Assembly (NCBI GenBank): GCA_965367695.1
Contig: CBDUKB010000066.1
Location: 1-14,015 of the forward strand
DNA: 14,015 nt
From: Putridiphycobacter sp965367695
GTDB taxonomy: Bacteria > Bacteroidota > Bacteroidia > Flavobacteriales_D > Crocinitomicaceae
Direction of reading: 5' to 3'
Part shown: positions 6,828 through 13,554 of the stretch, in pieces
Layout: every line of letters begins with the position of its first letter
Position numbering within the stretch: position 1 is the stretch's first letter
Notes under the pieces: model-generated
What the model saw: only the letters and a program-made list of their open reading frames with translations
The model's database searches: none
Told to the model about the DNA's origin: nothing
Made by a program: the position numbers and the translations under genes

Positions 6828-8423
6828 TTATTTTCCTACTTTAAAATCTGATGTGAAATGAAAAGTGATATCTGGATAATCAGTCTGTGCCATTTGTAAT
6901 AAGAATGGTGTTTCAGCTAAAAATACATAATTGTCATCTTTGTCTTTTGCAATGTACACCGTTTTTGCCTTAATAAAGTCTTCCAATTGTTTTTGATTGC
7001 TGGTTGTCATCCAACAAGCTTTATAATATCTTTTAGGTGTAAATGCACATTTTGCGCCGTATTCGTGCTCTAAACGATATGAAATTACCTCAAACTGTAA
7101 TTGACCTACTGTTCCAACAATTTTTCTGTTACCAGGTTGTTGGATAAATAATTGGGCAACTCCTTCGTCAGTCAATTGTTTAATTCCTTTGTCTAACTGC
7201 TTTGATTTCATAGGGTCTCTGTTTTCCAATTCCATAAATATTTCTGGTGAAAAACTAGGAATTCCTTTGAAATTAATAGGTTCACTTCCAGCAGAAATGG
7301 AGTCACCTATTTTAAAAGTTCCCGTATCATACAAGCCAATCACATCACCTGGATATGCTTCGTCAATAACACTTTTATCTTGGGCCATAAAAGAAGTAGG
7401 GTTCGAGAATTTCATCTTTTTTTCATTCCTTGAATGATTATAAAAAGTATTTCTTTCAAATTTACCGGAAACTATTCTTAAAAAAGCAATTCTATCTCGG
7501 TGTTTAGGATCTAAATTAGCATGGATTTTAAATACAAAACCAGAAAAGTCTTTATCCAATGGTTTAATAAAACCATGGTCAGATTCCCTTCCTCTAGGTT
7601 GGGGAGAAATGCGTAAAAAAGCCTCTAATAATTCTTTGACACCAAAATTGTTAACTGCCGAGCCGAAAAATACAGGTGCAATATCGCCTCTTAAGTATTC
7701 TTCTGGATCAAATGGGTCGTAAACTCCATTAATCAACTCCATTTCTTCTCTTAATACTTCAGTTGCATTGTCCCCAATAATTTCGTTTAATTCTGGATCG
7801 TTAATGTCTTTTACATTAATGATTTCTTCACTTATTTTTGTTTTATTAGCAGCAAATAAATTTAAGTTTTTGTCAAATATATTGTACACCCCTTTAAAGG
7901 TATGCCCAATCCCAATTGGCCAAGAAAGTGGTCTGACTTTAATGTCAAGCTTAGACTCTAATTCATCTAACAAATCAAAAGGATCTCTTCCTTCACGGTC
8001 CATTTTATTGATAAAGACAATAACAGGTGTTTTCCGCATTCTACAAACTTCCATTAATCTTTCAGTTTGCGCTTCCACACCAGATGCACAGTCAATAATT
8101 AAAATTACGCTATCAACAGCTGTTAAAGTTCGGTAGGTGTCTTCAGCAAAATCTTTGTGACCGGGTGTATCTAATATATTAATTTGTTTTCCATCATATT
8201 CAAATGCCATCACAGAGGTAGCAACAGAAATACCTCTTTGTTTTTCAATCTCCATGAAATCTGAAGTGGCTGTTTTTTGAATTTTATTATTTTTGACGGC
8301 ACCTGCGGTTTGAATGGCTCCTCCAAATAATAATAACTTCTCAGTTAAGGTAGTTTTTCCGGCATCAGGGTGTGAAATAATGGCAAATGTTCTTCTTTTT
8401 TGAACTTCTTTTTCGATACTCAT
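6828..8423 (-). CDS. prfC: Peptide chain release factor 3
   Basis: RF3 is a GTPase that speeds the recycling of RF1 and RF2 from the ribosome after termination. Its 531 residues match the usual length (529 in E. coli). Visible motifs are G1 SHPDAGKT (17-24), EIEKQRGISV with the switch I threonine replaced as in RF3 proteins (58-67), G3 DTPGH (85-89) and G4 NKMD (139-142). The RF3-type domains II and III follow, including VGTVGQLQFEVISYRLEHEYG near residue 460. RF3 is told apart from EF-G by its shorter length and by SHPDAGKTTLTEKLL with EKQRGISV. The ATG at 8421-8423 follows an AT-rich leader with no Shine-Dalgarno sequence. It heads an operon with the AcpH-family gene (4-nt gap) and the glycosyltransferase. 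The identification is secure. Confidence 0.97.
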   Translation of the reverse strand: MSIEKEVQKRRTFAIISHPDAGKTTLTEKLLLFGGAIQTAGAVKNNKIQKTATSDFMEIEKQRGISVATSVMAFEYDGKQINILDTPGHKDFAEDTYRTLTAVDSVILIIDCASGVEAQTERLMEVCRMRKTPVIVFINKMDREGRDPFDLLDELESKLDIKVRPLSWPIGIGHTFKGVYNIFDKNLNLFAANKTKISEEIINVKDINDPELNEIIGDNATEVLREEMELINGVYDPFDPEEYLRGDIAPVFFGSAVNNFGVKELLEAFLRISPQPRGRESDHGFIKPLDKDFSGFVFKIHANLDPKHRDRIAFLRIVSGKFERNTFYNHSRNEKKMKFSNPTSFMAQDKSVIDEAYPGDVIGLYDTGTFKIGDSISAGSEPINFKGIPSFSPEIFMELENRDPMKSKQLDKGIKQLTDEGVAQLFIQQPGNRKIVGTVGQLQFEVISYRLEHEYGAKCAFTPKRYYKACWMTTSNQKQLEDFIKAKTVYIAKDKDDNYVFLAETPFLLQMAQTDYPDITFHFTSDFKVGK

Positions 8424-8482
8424 ATGTGTTATTAACGGGTCGTTGTTCTTATTTAGTTGTAAGGTATTTTTTAAAACGGAAA

Positions 8483-8490
8483 CAAAAATA
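8483..8490 (-). promoter_or_regulatory. Candidate -7 box for the prfC operon
   Basis: The minus strand reads TATTTTTG, matching TAnnTTTG, 59 nt upstream of the prfC start codon. Transcription from here would begin near 8477. No good TTG lies at the -33 spacing, so the match is partial. It sits 12 nt from the oppositely oriented box at 8503-8510, as expected for a compact divergent promoter region. Confidence 0.4.
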
Positions 8491-8502
8491 ATGGAAAATA
8501 CG

Positions 8503-8510
8503 TATATTTG
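8503..8510 (+). promoter_or_regulatory. Candidate -7 box for the L,D-transpeptidase gene
   Basis: TATATTTG matches the TAnnTTTG consensus. It ends only four nt before the ATG at 8515, so a transcript starting at the usual distance would begin at or next to the start codon and be leaderless. No TTG is visible at the -33 spacing. The box also argues against the upstream in-frame starts (TTG 8443, ATG 8491), which would place the promoter inside the gene. Confidence 0.45.
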
Positions 8511-8514
8511 CAGT

Positions 8515-9288
8515 ATGATTGCAAGGAATAAGAAAAAAAGCTTTCTTTTTGTAAGTATGTTTTTTTTATCGTTTTGTGGCTTTTCTAATTCAAATGGTGG
8601 TAGTTTGTTTAATGAAAAAGTAGCAAGTTTATCAAACGATTCAGTTTACGTAAAAGCAAAAAAAGACTTTTTAAACTTCACCCATGGATTATACAATACA
8701 TTGGGGGATACAACATTGAGCTATACTGCGTTTGAATATGCAGCTAAAGGCTATTTCAATTTATTGAGGAAAAAAAAGGTTGCTAAGGAGCGCTTTTTTA
8801 CAGTGATTGATTTTGAAAAACCATCTACCGAAGAACGTTTATTTATTATCGATATTTGCTACAACAGAATTATTTACAAGTCAATTGTATCTCATGGAAA
8901 AAATTCAGGTGGTCTTTATGCTAAAAATTTTTCCAATACCAACTCATCTCATCAAAGTAGCATTGGTTTTTATGTCACCACATCAACTTACAATAGCGCT
9001 AAATACGATTTAGCTTTGCGACTTGACGGATTAGAGTACACTAATAATAATGCGAGTAGTAGAGGCGTCGTGATGCATGGTGCGGATTATGCCACTTATG
9101 AGTTTTTAAATAGATATGGTATGTTAGGTCGTTCTTATGGTTGTCCAGCCATGCCTTACAAAAACTTTGATAAAGTGGTAGACTGGATTAAACATGGTTC
9201 TTGTCTATTTATTTATTATCCTGACCATGCTTATTTAAAAAGGTCAAGATTATTGAATACAAAAGACTATTTAGCCTTTTTCGTTTAA
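8515..9288 (+). CDS. Exported murein L,D-transpeptidase-like protein (YkuD_2 type)
   Basis: The C-terminal half matches the murein L,D-transpeptidase catalytic domain seen in many Bacteroidota (YkuD_2, PF13645), which uses a cysteine to act on peptidoglycan peptide stems. I chose the ATG at 8515 (257 residues) because it gives a good export signal: charged MIARNKKK, hydrophobic core SFLFVSMFFLSF, then CGFSNS. The longer open frame back to a TTG at 8443 only adds residues in front of this signal. The catalytic region reads GVVMHGADY (H188) and GRSYGCPAMP (S207, C210), the H-G and S-x-G-C signature of the family. A charged stretch, RKKKVAKERFF, precedes the domain. There is no lipobox with a proper -1 residue, so it is probably periplasmic rather than a lipoprotein. 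It is divergent from prfC, and its TAA overlaps the stop of the convergent permease gene. Whether it makes 3-3 crosslinks or trims stems cannot be told from sequence. Confidence 0.85.
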   Translation: MIARNKKKSFLFVSMFFLSFCGFSNSNGGSLFNEKVASLSNDSVYVKAKKDFLNFTHGLYNTLGDTTLSYTAFEYAAKGYFNLLRKKKVAKERFFTVIDFEKPSTEERLFIIDICYNRIIYKSIVSHGKNSGGLYAKNFSNTNSSHQSSIGFYVTTSTYNSAKYDLALRLDGLEYTNNNASSRGVVMHGADYATYEFLNRYGMLGRSYGCPAMPYKNFDKVVDWIKHGSCLFIYYPDHAYLKRSRLLNTKDYLAFFV

Positions 9289-10520
9289 GCTTCTCCTTTG
9301 AAAGTATAGCCTAAATCAGTCACTTTTTTCTCGATTGAATCAGCATCAATTTCACCTTCTATAATTAAGGTATGATTACCTAAATCAACTTTGGCACTGT
9401 TCACTTTGTCCATTTTACCAACATTGGATTCAACATTGTTTTTGCAATGATTACAAGTCATTCCTTCGACTATGTACGCTTTTTCCATTTTTTCTATTTT
9501 TATTTTTTCAGGGAATAATTTTTTGAATTCAACATGTAATATCATGACAATTAATACGATTCCACTGATTATATTTAACCAATTACTATGTTCGTGTTGA
9601 TGGGCTGCCGCAATGTCATTTAAAACAAACCAACTTGGGTCCAAAACATACTCGATTAATAAGCCAAACCCTAAAGCACCGAATATAATTACTGATAAGT
9701 ATGCTATGGTAAATTTTTTACCAATGGAACGCCAAAGTACAGTGATGGTAGCAATGTTGGTAGCTGGTCCAGCCATTAAAAATACCAATACTGCTCCTGG
9801 ACTAACTCCAATAATTAATAATGAAGTAGCTACTGGTACTGAACCTGTAGCGCATACATACATTGGGACCGAAGCAATGAGAATGATGAGCATACTTAAA
9901 ATAGTGTTATTGCCAAACTGATTTAAAAAATCAGCAGGAACAAATGCAGTAATCACTGCAGCCAATAATACACCCAGTAATAATTGTCTTGATATATCAC
10001 TTAAAAAGTCGACAAAGGCATATTGGAAGGTGTGCTTAATTTTTTGATTCAAAGTTAAAGAAATCACTTCTGGTTGGGTAGTGTCTTCAACTTGTATGTT
10101 TGTTTTTGATCCAGTGGTTTTTTCGATAAACCATCCACCTAAAACACCCGTAATTAAAGCAATAACTGGTCTTGCCAATGCCCAATATATATTCATAAGA
10201 GAATACGTAATCAACATGGAATCGACCCCCGTTTGAGGGGTTGAAATTAAAAAAGAACTGGTCGCACCTTTACTCGCCCCATTTTTATAGATAGAAACAC
10301 CTGTTGGAATAACACCACAAGAGCACAATGGAAGTGGGATTCCTAATAAGGTCGCTTTTAGAATTGAACCTAAAGTGGGTTTTCCTAAATGTTTTTTAAA
10401 TAAAGATTTTGGTAAAAAGACGTGCAATAAACCGGCAATTAAAAACCCTAATAATAAATAAGGAGCCATTTCTATAAATAGGTTCCAAATTTCATTGAAT
10501 ATCGAATAAATTATACGCAC
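9285..10520 (-). CDS. SO_0444-family Cu/Zn efflux permease with C-terminal HMA domain
   Basis: This is an inner-membrane permease of the family annotated as SO_0444 Cu/Zn efflux transporters (DUF318-type permease), joined to a heavy-metal-associated domain. The 411-residue protein begins with a hydrophobic segment (MAPYLLLGFLIAGLLHVFLP, 18-37). It then has the conserved PLPLCSCGVIPTG (62-74, cysteines 66 and 68) and STPQTGVDS (93-101). A second half repeats similar features: SVPMYVCATGSVPVATS (217-233) and AGPATN (250-255). About eight membrane segments are visible. A histidine cluster HQHEH (307-311) precedes the last membrane segment, and the HMA domain with GMTCNHC (353-359) ends the protein. 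The start is a GTG at 10518-10520; the next ATG (codon 18) would remove conserved residues such as NEIWNLFIE. Metal export is the family expectation; the exact metal is uncertain. Confidence 0.88.
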   Translation of the reverse strand: MRIIYSIFNEIWNLFIEMAPYLLLGFLIAGLLHVFLPKSLFKKHLGKPTLGSILKATLLGIPLPLCSCGVIPTGVSIYKNGASKGATSSFLISTPQTGVDSMLITYSLMNIYWALARPVIALITGVLGGWFIEKTTGSKTNIQVEDTTQPEVISLTLNQKIKHTFQYAFVDFLSDISRQLLLGVLLAAVITAFVPADFLNQFGNNTILSMLIILIASVPMYVCATGSVPVATSLLIIGVSPGAVLVFLMAGPATNIATITVLWRSIGKKFTIAYLSVIIFGALGFGLLIEYVLDPSWFVLNDIAAAHQHEHSNWLNIISGIVLIVMILHVEFKKLFPEKIKIEKMEKAYIVEGMTCNHCKNNVESNVGKMDKVNSAKVDLGNHTLIIEGEIDADSIEKKVTDLGYTFKGEA

Positions 10521-10524
10521 AATA

Positions 10525-10532
10525 CAAAGTTA
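10525..10532 (-). promoter_or_regulatory. -7 box for the permease gene
   Basis: The minus strand reads TAACTTTG, a match to TAnnTTTG. It lies four nt before the GTG start codon, so the mRNA would be leaderless or nearly so. It forms one arm of the inverted repeat with the plus-strand box at 10566-10573. No clear -33 TTG is present. Confidence 0.5.
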
Positions 10533-10565
10533 GTTTTTTCTTTCTTTAGAAAATGATTTTTATCC

Positions 10566-10573
10566 TAACTTTG
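10566..10573 (+). promoter_or_regulatory. -7 box for the dapF-mltG operon
   Basis: TAACTTTG matches TAnnTTTG on the plus strand and ends 16 nt before the TTG start codon of the first gene of the operon. Transcription would start near 10580. No clear TTG is found at the -33 spacing; the region upstream is T-rich. Confidence 0.5.
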
Positions 10574-10589
10574 CCTAAATTTTTTTATT

Positions 10590-11231
10590 TTGAAAAAAGC
10601 ATTTTTTGGAATTGGTTTTTTAGTTTTAGGTGCATTGCTTGGCTTTATTATTGGTCAGAGTGTGAATGTACCTATCATTAAAAGAATTATTTCTAAACCG
10701 GTGGTTGATACCATCATCAAACCAAAATATGTTGAAGTACCCGTTGAAGTGAAAACGGTAGTAAAACAAACTGATACAGTTTTTGTTGCGGCAGATTCTT
10801 CAGGTCAAGTAGTGGTGGTTGACAGGGATTCTGTTTTACTTGAATTTGAAGAAGATGTTGTGGAAGAAATAATTGATACTGACACCTTAAATATTAAAAG
10901 AGATAAAAAATTGAGTTCCCTCCTTGTCCGTATCAATTACTTATCAAAAGAAAATGAAGATACTTTGTTGTCAAAATTATTAGATGTAGCAGTTGTACAT
11001 AAAGAAAATTTGATGGTAGAGTATTGGCAATCACCAATTAATTACAAAGGATATAAACTTTCAAAATCTAAATTAATTGTATTTGGCATCTTACCTTCAA
11101 ATACTCCCAAAGTATACAAGGACGAGCAGACTTATTATTTTTTAAACAATAAAAAATACTATAAATTAGTAGAATCTAGTGATTTTAAAGAATTAAATAG
11201 TATTCCAAAACCAAATAAGATTGATGATTAA
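10590..11231 (+). CDS. Membrane-anchored protein of unknown function
   Basis: I do not recognise this 213-residue protein. The start is a TTG at 10590; no in-frame ATG occurs before the hydrophobic segment, and the TTG gives the charged start MKKAFFG. One membrane segment or uncleaved signal follows (about 5-23, FFGIGFLVLGALLGFIIG). Next is an extended Pro/Val/Lys/Thr-rich stretch (KPVVDTIIKPKYVEVPVEVK, 36-55), then an acidic patch (LEFEEDVVEEIIDTDTL, about 84-100). The C-terminal part (about 105-200) looks folded and is rich in Lys, Tyr and Leu, with LLDVAVVHKENLMVEYWQSP and a Tyr-rich QTYYFLNNKKYYKLVES. The layout suggests an inner-membrane anchor, a spacer, and a periplasmic domain. It is the first gene of a tight operon and overlaps dapF by eight nt. 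Its neighbours dapF and mltG suggest a role at the cell wall, but that is inference from context only. Confidence 0.8.
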   Translation: MKKAFFGIGFLVLGALLGFIIGQSVNVPIIKRIISKPVVDTIIKPKYVEVPVEVKTVVKQTDTVFVAADSSGQVVVVDRDSVLLEFEEDVVEEIIDTDTLNIKRDKKLSSLLVRINYLSKENEDTLLSKLLDVAVVHKENLMVEYWQSPINYKGYKLSKSKLIVFGILPSNTPKVYKDEQTYYFLNNKKYYKLVESSDFKELNSIPKPNKIDD

Positions 11232-12003
11232 ATTTTATAAATACCAAGGAGCTGGTAATGATTTTGTAATGGTTGATAACCGACAAGGGGCTTTTAAGGG
11301 AGATAAAGTTGAATGGTGTAAACAAGTTTGTGATAGAAAATATGGGATTGGTTCAGATGGATTAATATTTATTGAAAATCATGCTGTTTCCAATTTTAAA
11401 ATGGATTTTTATAATCCAGATGGGAGCCAAAGTTTTTGTGGAAATGGGAGTCGTTGCGCAGTTGCATTTGCCAAACATATTGGTGTGTTTAACAATGACA
11501 AGGTTACTTTTGAAGCCATAGATGGTATGCATGAAGCCATTATCAGTGATAGTGCTGTTGATATTCATATGCAAAATGTTGCTTTGCCTACCAATGAAGG
11601 AGCTGATTTTTTTATGGATACAGGGTCGCCTCATTTTATTAGATTTGTTTCAGCTGTTGAAGCGGTTGATATTTTATCATTCGGTCCTAAAATAAGATTC
11701 GATCAAAAATACATGCCTAATGGTACGAATGTAAATGTAATTCACGAGATTGCTGGGGATGAAATTGCTATTCGCACTTATGAAAGGGGAGTGGAAGCTG
11801 AAACTTTAGCTTGCGGTACAGGCGCAACTGCAGCCGCCTTGACATTTGCTTTTAAAAATAATTTAAATAAAGGAAAAGTAAAAGTAAAAGCAGTGGGTGG
11901 TAACTTATCTGTTTCCTTTGAAGTAATCAATAATCAATTTGAAAATGTTTGGTTATCGGGTCCTGCTAAATTTGTTTTTGAAGGTGAAATAGCGGGGAGA
12001 TGA
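11224..12003 (+). CDS. dapF: Diaminopimelate epimerase
   Basis: DapF converts LL-diaminopimelate to meso-diaminopimelate, the last step before lysine and the crosslinking residue of Gram-negative peptidoglycan. I start it at ATG 11224 (259 residues); a TTG one codon earlier is also in frame but is less likely. The protein begins MIKFYKYQGAGNDFVMVDNR, the normal family N-terminus. It carries both catalytic cysteines: Cys72 in FCGNGSRC and Cys197 in ACGTGAT. GIGSDGL (about 41-47) and the MPNGTNVN stretch also match the family. It is slightly shorter than the E. coli enzyme (274). It overlaps the upstream unknown gene by eight nt, and its TGA overlaps the next start as ATGA, so translation is probably coupled on both sides. 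It is cytoplasmic. The identification is secure. Confidence 0.97.
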   Translation: MIKFYKYQGAGNDFVMVDNRQGAFKGDKVEWCKQVCDRKYGIGSDGLIFIENHAVSNFKMDFYNPDGSQSFCGNGSRCAVAFAKHIGVFNNDKVTFEAIDGMHEAIISDSAVDIHMQNVALPTNEGADFFMDTGSPHFIRFVSAVEAVDILSFGPKIRFDQKYMPNGTNVNVIHEIAGDEIAIRTYERGVEAETLACGTGATAAALTFAFKNNLNKGKVKVKAVGGNLSVSFEVINNQFENVWLSGPAKFVFEGEIAGR

Positions 12004-12515
12004 AGCTGAAAAGTAATCAGAAAATTGCTTTTAGGGCACTCGAAAAAACAGATGCATCCATTGTTTTTGAATGGGAGAATGATGCTGAAATATGGGTGTA
12101 CAGTGGTATTACAACTCCATACTCCATGTTAGAAATAAATGAATTTGTTTCCAATCCACCTAAGTTAGTACATGATAAACAAGAACGGTTTATAGTAACG
12201 ATAAACGAAGGGGCTGTTATAGGATGTGTTGACCTTTTCGAGTATGATAAAGAAAAAAAGGAAGTCAGTATTGGTATATTAATTGATAAAAAGTTTCGGG
12301 GAGCTGGTTATGCAGCACGCGCTTTAGAAGAAATAGAAGTTATTGCGCGTAATAATTTTAAAATTAAAGTTTTAAAAGCAAAAATTCTAGAAGAGAATAT
12401 GAAATCTAATGTGGTATTCAAGAAAGTAGGTTACAAAATGAATGAAAAACTTTCAGAGCAATATGAATACCAGGCTAAACACTATAATTTGTTGACTTAT
12501 TTTAAAAAGATATAA
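12000..12515 (+). CDS. GNAT-family N-acetyltransferase
   Basis: This 171-residue protein has the RimJ/RimL/SpeG-like GNAT fold, which transfers acetyl from acetyl-CoA to an amine. The opening IAFRALEKTDASIVFEWEND is the usual start of this subgroup. The central strand region EVSIGILIDKKFRGAGYAARA contains the acetyl-CoA pyrophosphate-binding loop RGAGYA (100-105). A C-terminal NVVFKKVGYK (about 137-146) matches the conserved N-x-x-x-F-x-K-x-G-Y/F ending. The substrate (protein N-terminus, polyamine, antibiotic or peptidoglycan precursor) cannot be predicted. It lies between dapF (ATGA overlap) and mltG (one-nt gap). From memory, this dapF-GNAT-mltG arrangement recurs in Flavobacteriia, which would hint at a cell-wall or housekeeping substrate; that recall has not been checked. 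Confidence 0.88.
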   Translation: MKLKSNQKIAFRALEKTDASIVFEWENDAEIWVYSGITTPYSMLEINEFVSNPPKLVHDKQERFIVTINEGAVIGCVDLFEYDKEKKEVSIGILIDKKFRGAGYAARALEEIEVIARNNFKIKVLKAKILEENMKSNVVFKKVGYKMNEKLSEQYEYQAKHYNLLTYFKKI

Positions 12516-12516
12516 G

Positions 12517-13554
12517 ATGAAAAAAATAATTGTTGCATTGGTGATAATAGGAGTTGTTGTGGGAGCATTTTTAATTCTGCCAAGGTATAGTAAGCACTTT
12601 AGTACCTTAAAGCTAGATTCAAAGGATGAAATCACAATTTTTATTCCAAGTGATGCTAATTTAGAGGTTGTAGGTAACTTACTAGTACAAGCAAAAATAT
12701 TTAATTCAAATGCTGAATATAAGTCCTATGCAAATGAATTTGGTTTAACAGTATCGAATTTGGAACCTGGAAAGTATCGCTTTCAAAATGGGCAGAAATT
12801 AAAGCATGTGATTTACGCATTAAAAAATGGGAACCAGGAATTAAAAAATGTAAAAATAGCTTTTACCTATTCTCAGAATATTCCAACAATGATCAGTAAA
12901 GTTGCTGGAAGTATTGAAGCTGATTCTGCTACTTTGGTTAATTATATCTTGTCAGAGGAGGTTTTAAAAAAATATGGGTTTAAGGAAGAAACAATCATTT
13001 CACTTTTTTTACCTGATACTTATGAAATTGGTGAGTGGGACATCAGCGCAGAAGAATTCGTAGCTTTTATGGCTAAAAAATACAAAAGTTTTTGGAATGC
13101 AGAAAGATTAGCAAAAGCTAAAAAATTGAATTTAACCCAGTCACAAGTTGCTACTTTGGCTTCCATAGTGATGTCAGAACAAAGTAAATTAGAAAGTGAA
13201 TGGCCAACTATTGCAGGTTTGTATTTGAATCGGTTAGAAAGAGGGATTAAATTAGAATCAGATCCAACTTTTAAATTTTGCTGGGGGGATGAATTAAATG
13301 GGGTTCAACGATTGTTATTCAAACATAGAGATAAAGATTGTCCTTATAACACTTACCTCTATGCTGGATTGCCTCCTGGACCAATCATGTTGGTATCTAA
13401 AAAAGCAATAGATGCGGTGTTAAACTATGAAAAACACGATTATATATTTATGTGTGCAGTAGGTGATGGAACCTCAAAACATAATTTTGCAAGTTCTTAT
13501 GCTAAGCATTTAAAAAACGCTGCTATTTACCGTAAAAATCAGTTTGGCAGGTAA
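12517..13554 (+). CDS. mltG: Endolytic murein transglycosylase MltG
   Basis: MltG is an inner-membrane lytic transglycosylase that cuts nascent glycan strands and so sets their length. The 345-residue protein has one N-terminal membrane segment (about 4-22, IIVALVIIGVVVGAFLILP) preceded by two lysines. A LysM-like region follows (about 40-105), then the YceG catalytic domain. The catalytic glutamate is E221 in LASIVMSEQSK, equivalent to E218 in E. coli. Further conserved pieces are YLNRLERGIKLESDPT (236-251), AGLPPGPI (283-290) and the KHNFASSYAKH stretch (321-331). It was formerly annotated as aminodeoxychorismate lyase (PabC-like). It is the last gene of the operon with dapF, one nt after the GNAT gene. 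Its stop codon directly abuts that of the convergent downstream gene. The identification is secure. Confidence 0.95.
   Translation: MKKIIVALVIIGVVVGAFLILPRYSKHFSTLKLDSKDEITIFIPSDANLEVVGNLLVQAKIFNSNAEYKSYANEFGLTVSNLEPGKYRFQNGQKLKHVIYALKNGNQELKNVKIAFTYSQNIPTMISKVAGSIEADSATLVNYILSEEVLKKYGFKEETIISLFLPDTYEIGEWDISAEEFVAFMAKKYKSFWNAERLAKAKKLNLTQSQVATLASIVMSEQSKLESEWPTIAGLYLNRLERGIKLESDPTFKFCWGDELNGVQRLLFKHRDKDCPYNTYLYAGLPPGPIMLVSKKAIDAVLNYEKHDYIFMCAVGDGTSKHNFASSYAKHLKNAAIYRKNQFGR

Larger units (their letters stand above)
10525..10573. repeat. Inverted repeat spanning the divergent promoters
   Basis: CAAAGTTAG (10525-10533) and CTAACTTTG (10565-10573) are perfect 9-bp complements separated by 31 nt. 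Each arm contains the -7 box of one of the two divergent genes, so the symmetry may only reflect two identical promoter boxes. The match extends one base beyond the 8-base box, and the two unconstrained positions (AC) are the same, so a shared regulator-binding site is possible. Confidence 0.5.

Noticed and set aside
7768..8136. 122-codon plus-strand frame inside prfC
   Set aside because: It lies entirely antisense to conserved prfC GTPase sequence, is Ser/Ile-rich as expected of a shadow frame, and has no promoter or homology that I can see.
8443..8514. Upstream extension of the L,D-transpeptidase frame (TTG 8443 or ATG 8491)
   Set aside because: The extension only adds residues before an otherwise standard signal peptide and would put the -7 box inside the gene.
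11362..11634. Minus-strand 90-codon frame inside dapF
   Set aside because: It is antisense to the dapF catalytic region, with no supporting start context or recognisable protein features.
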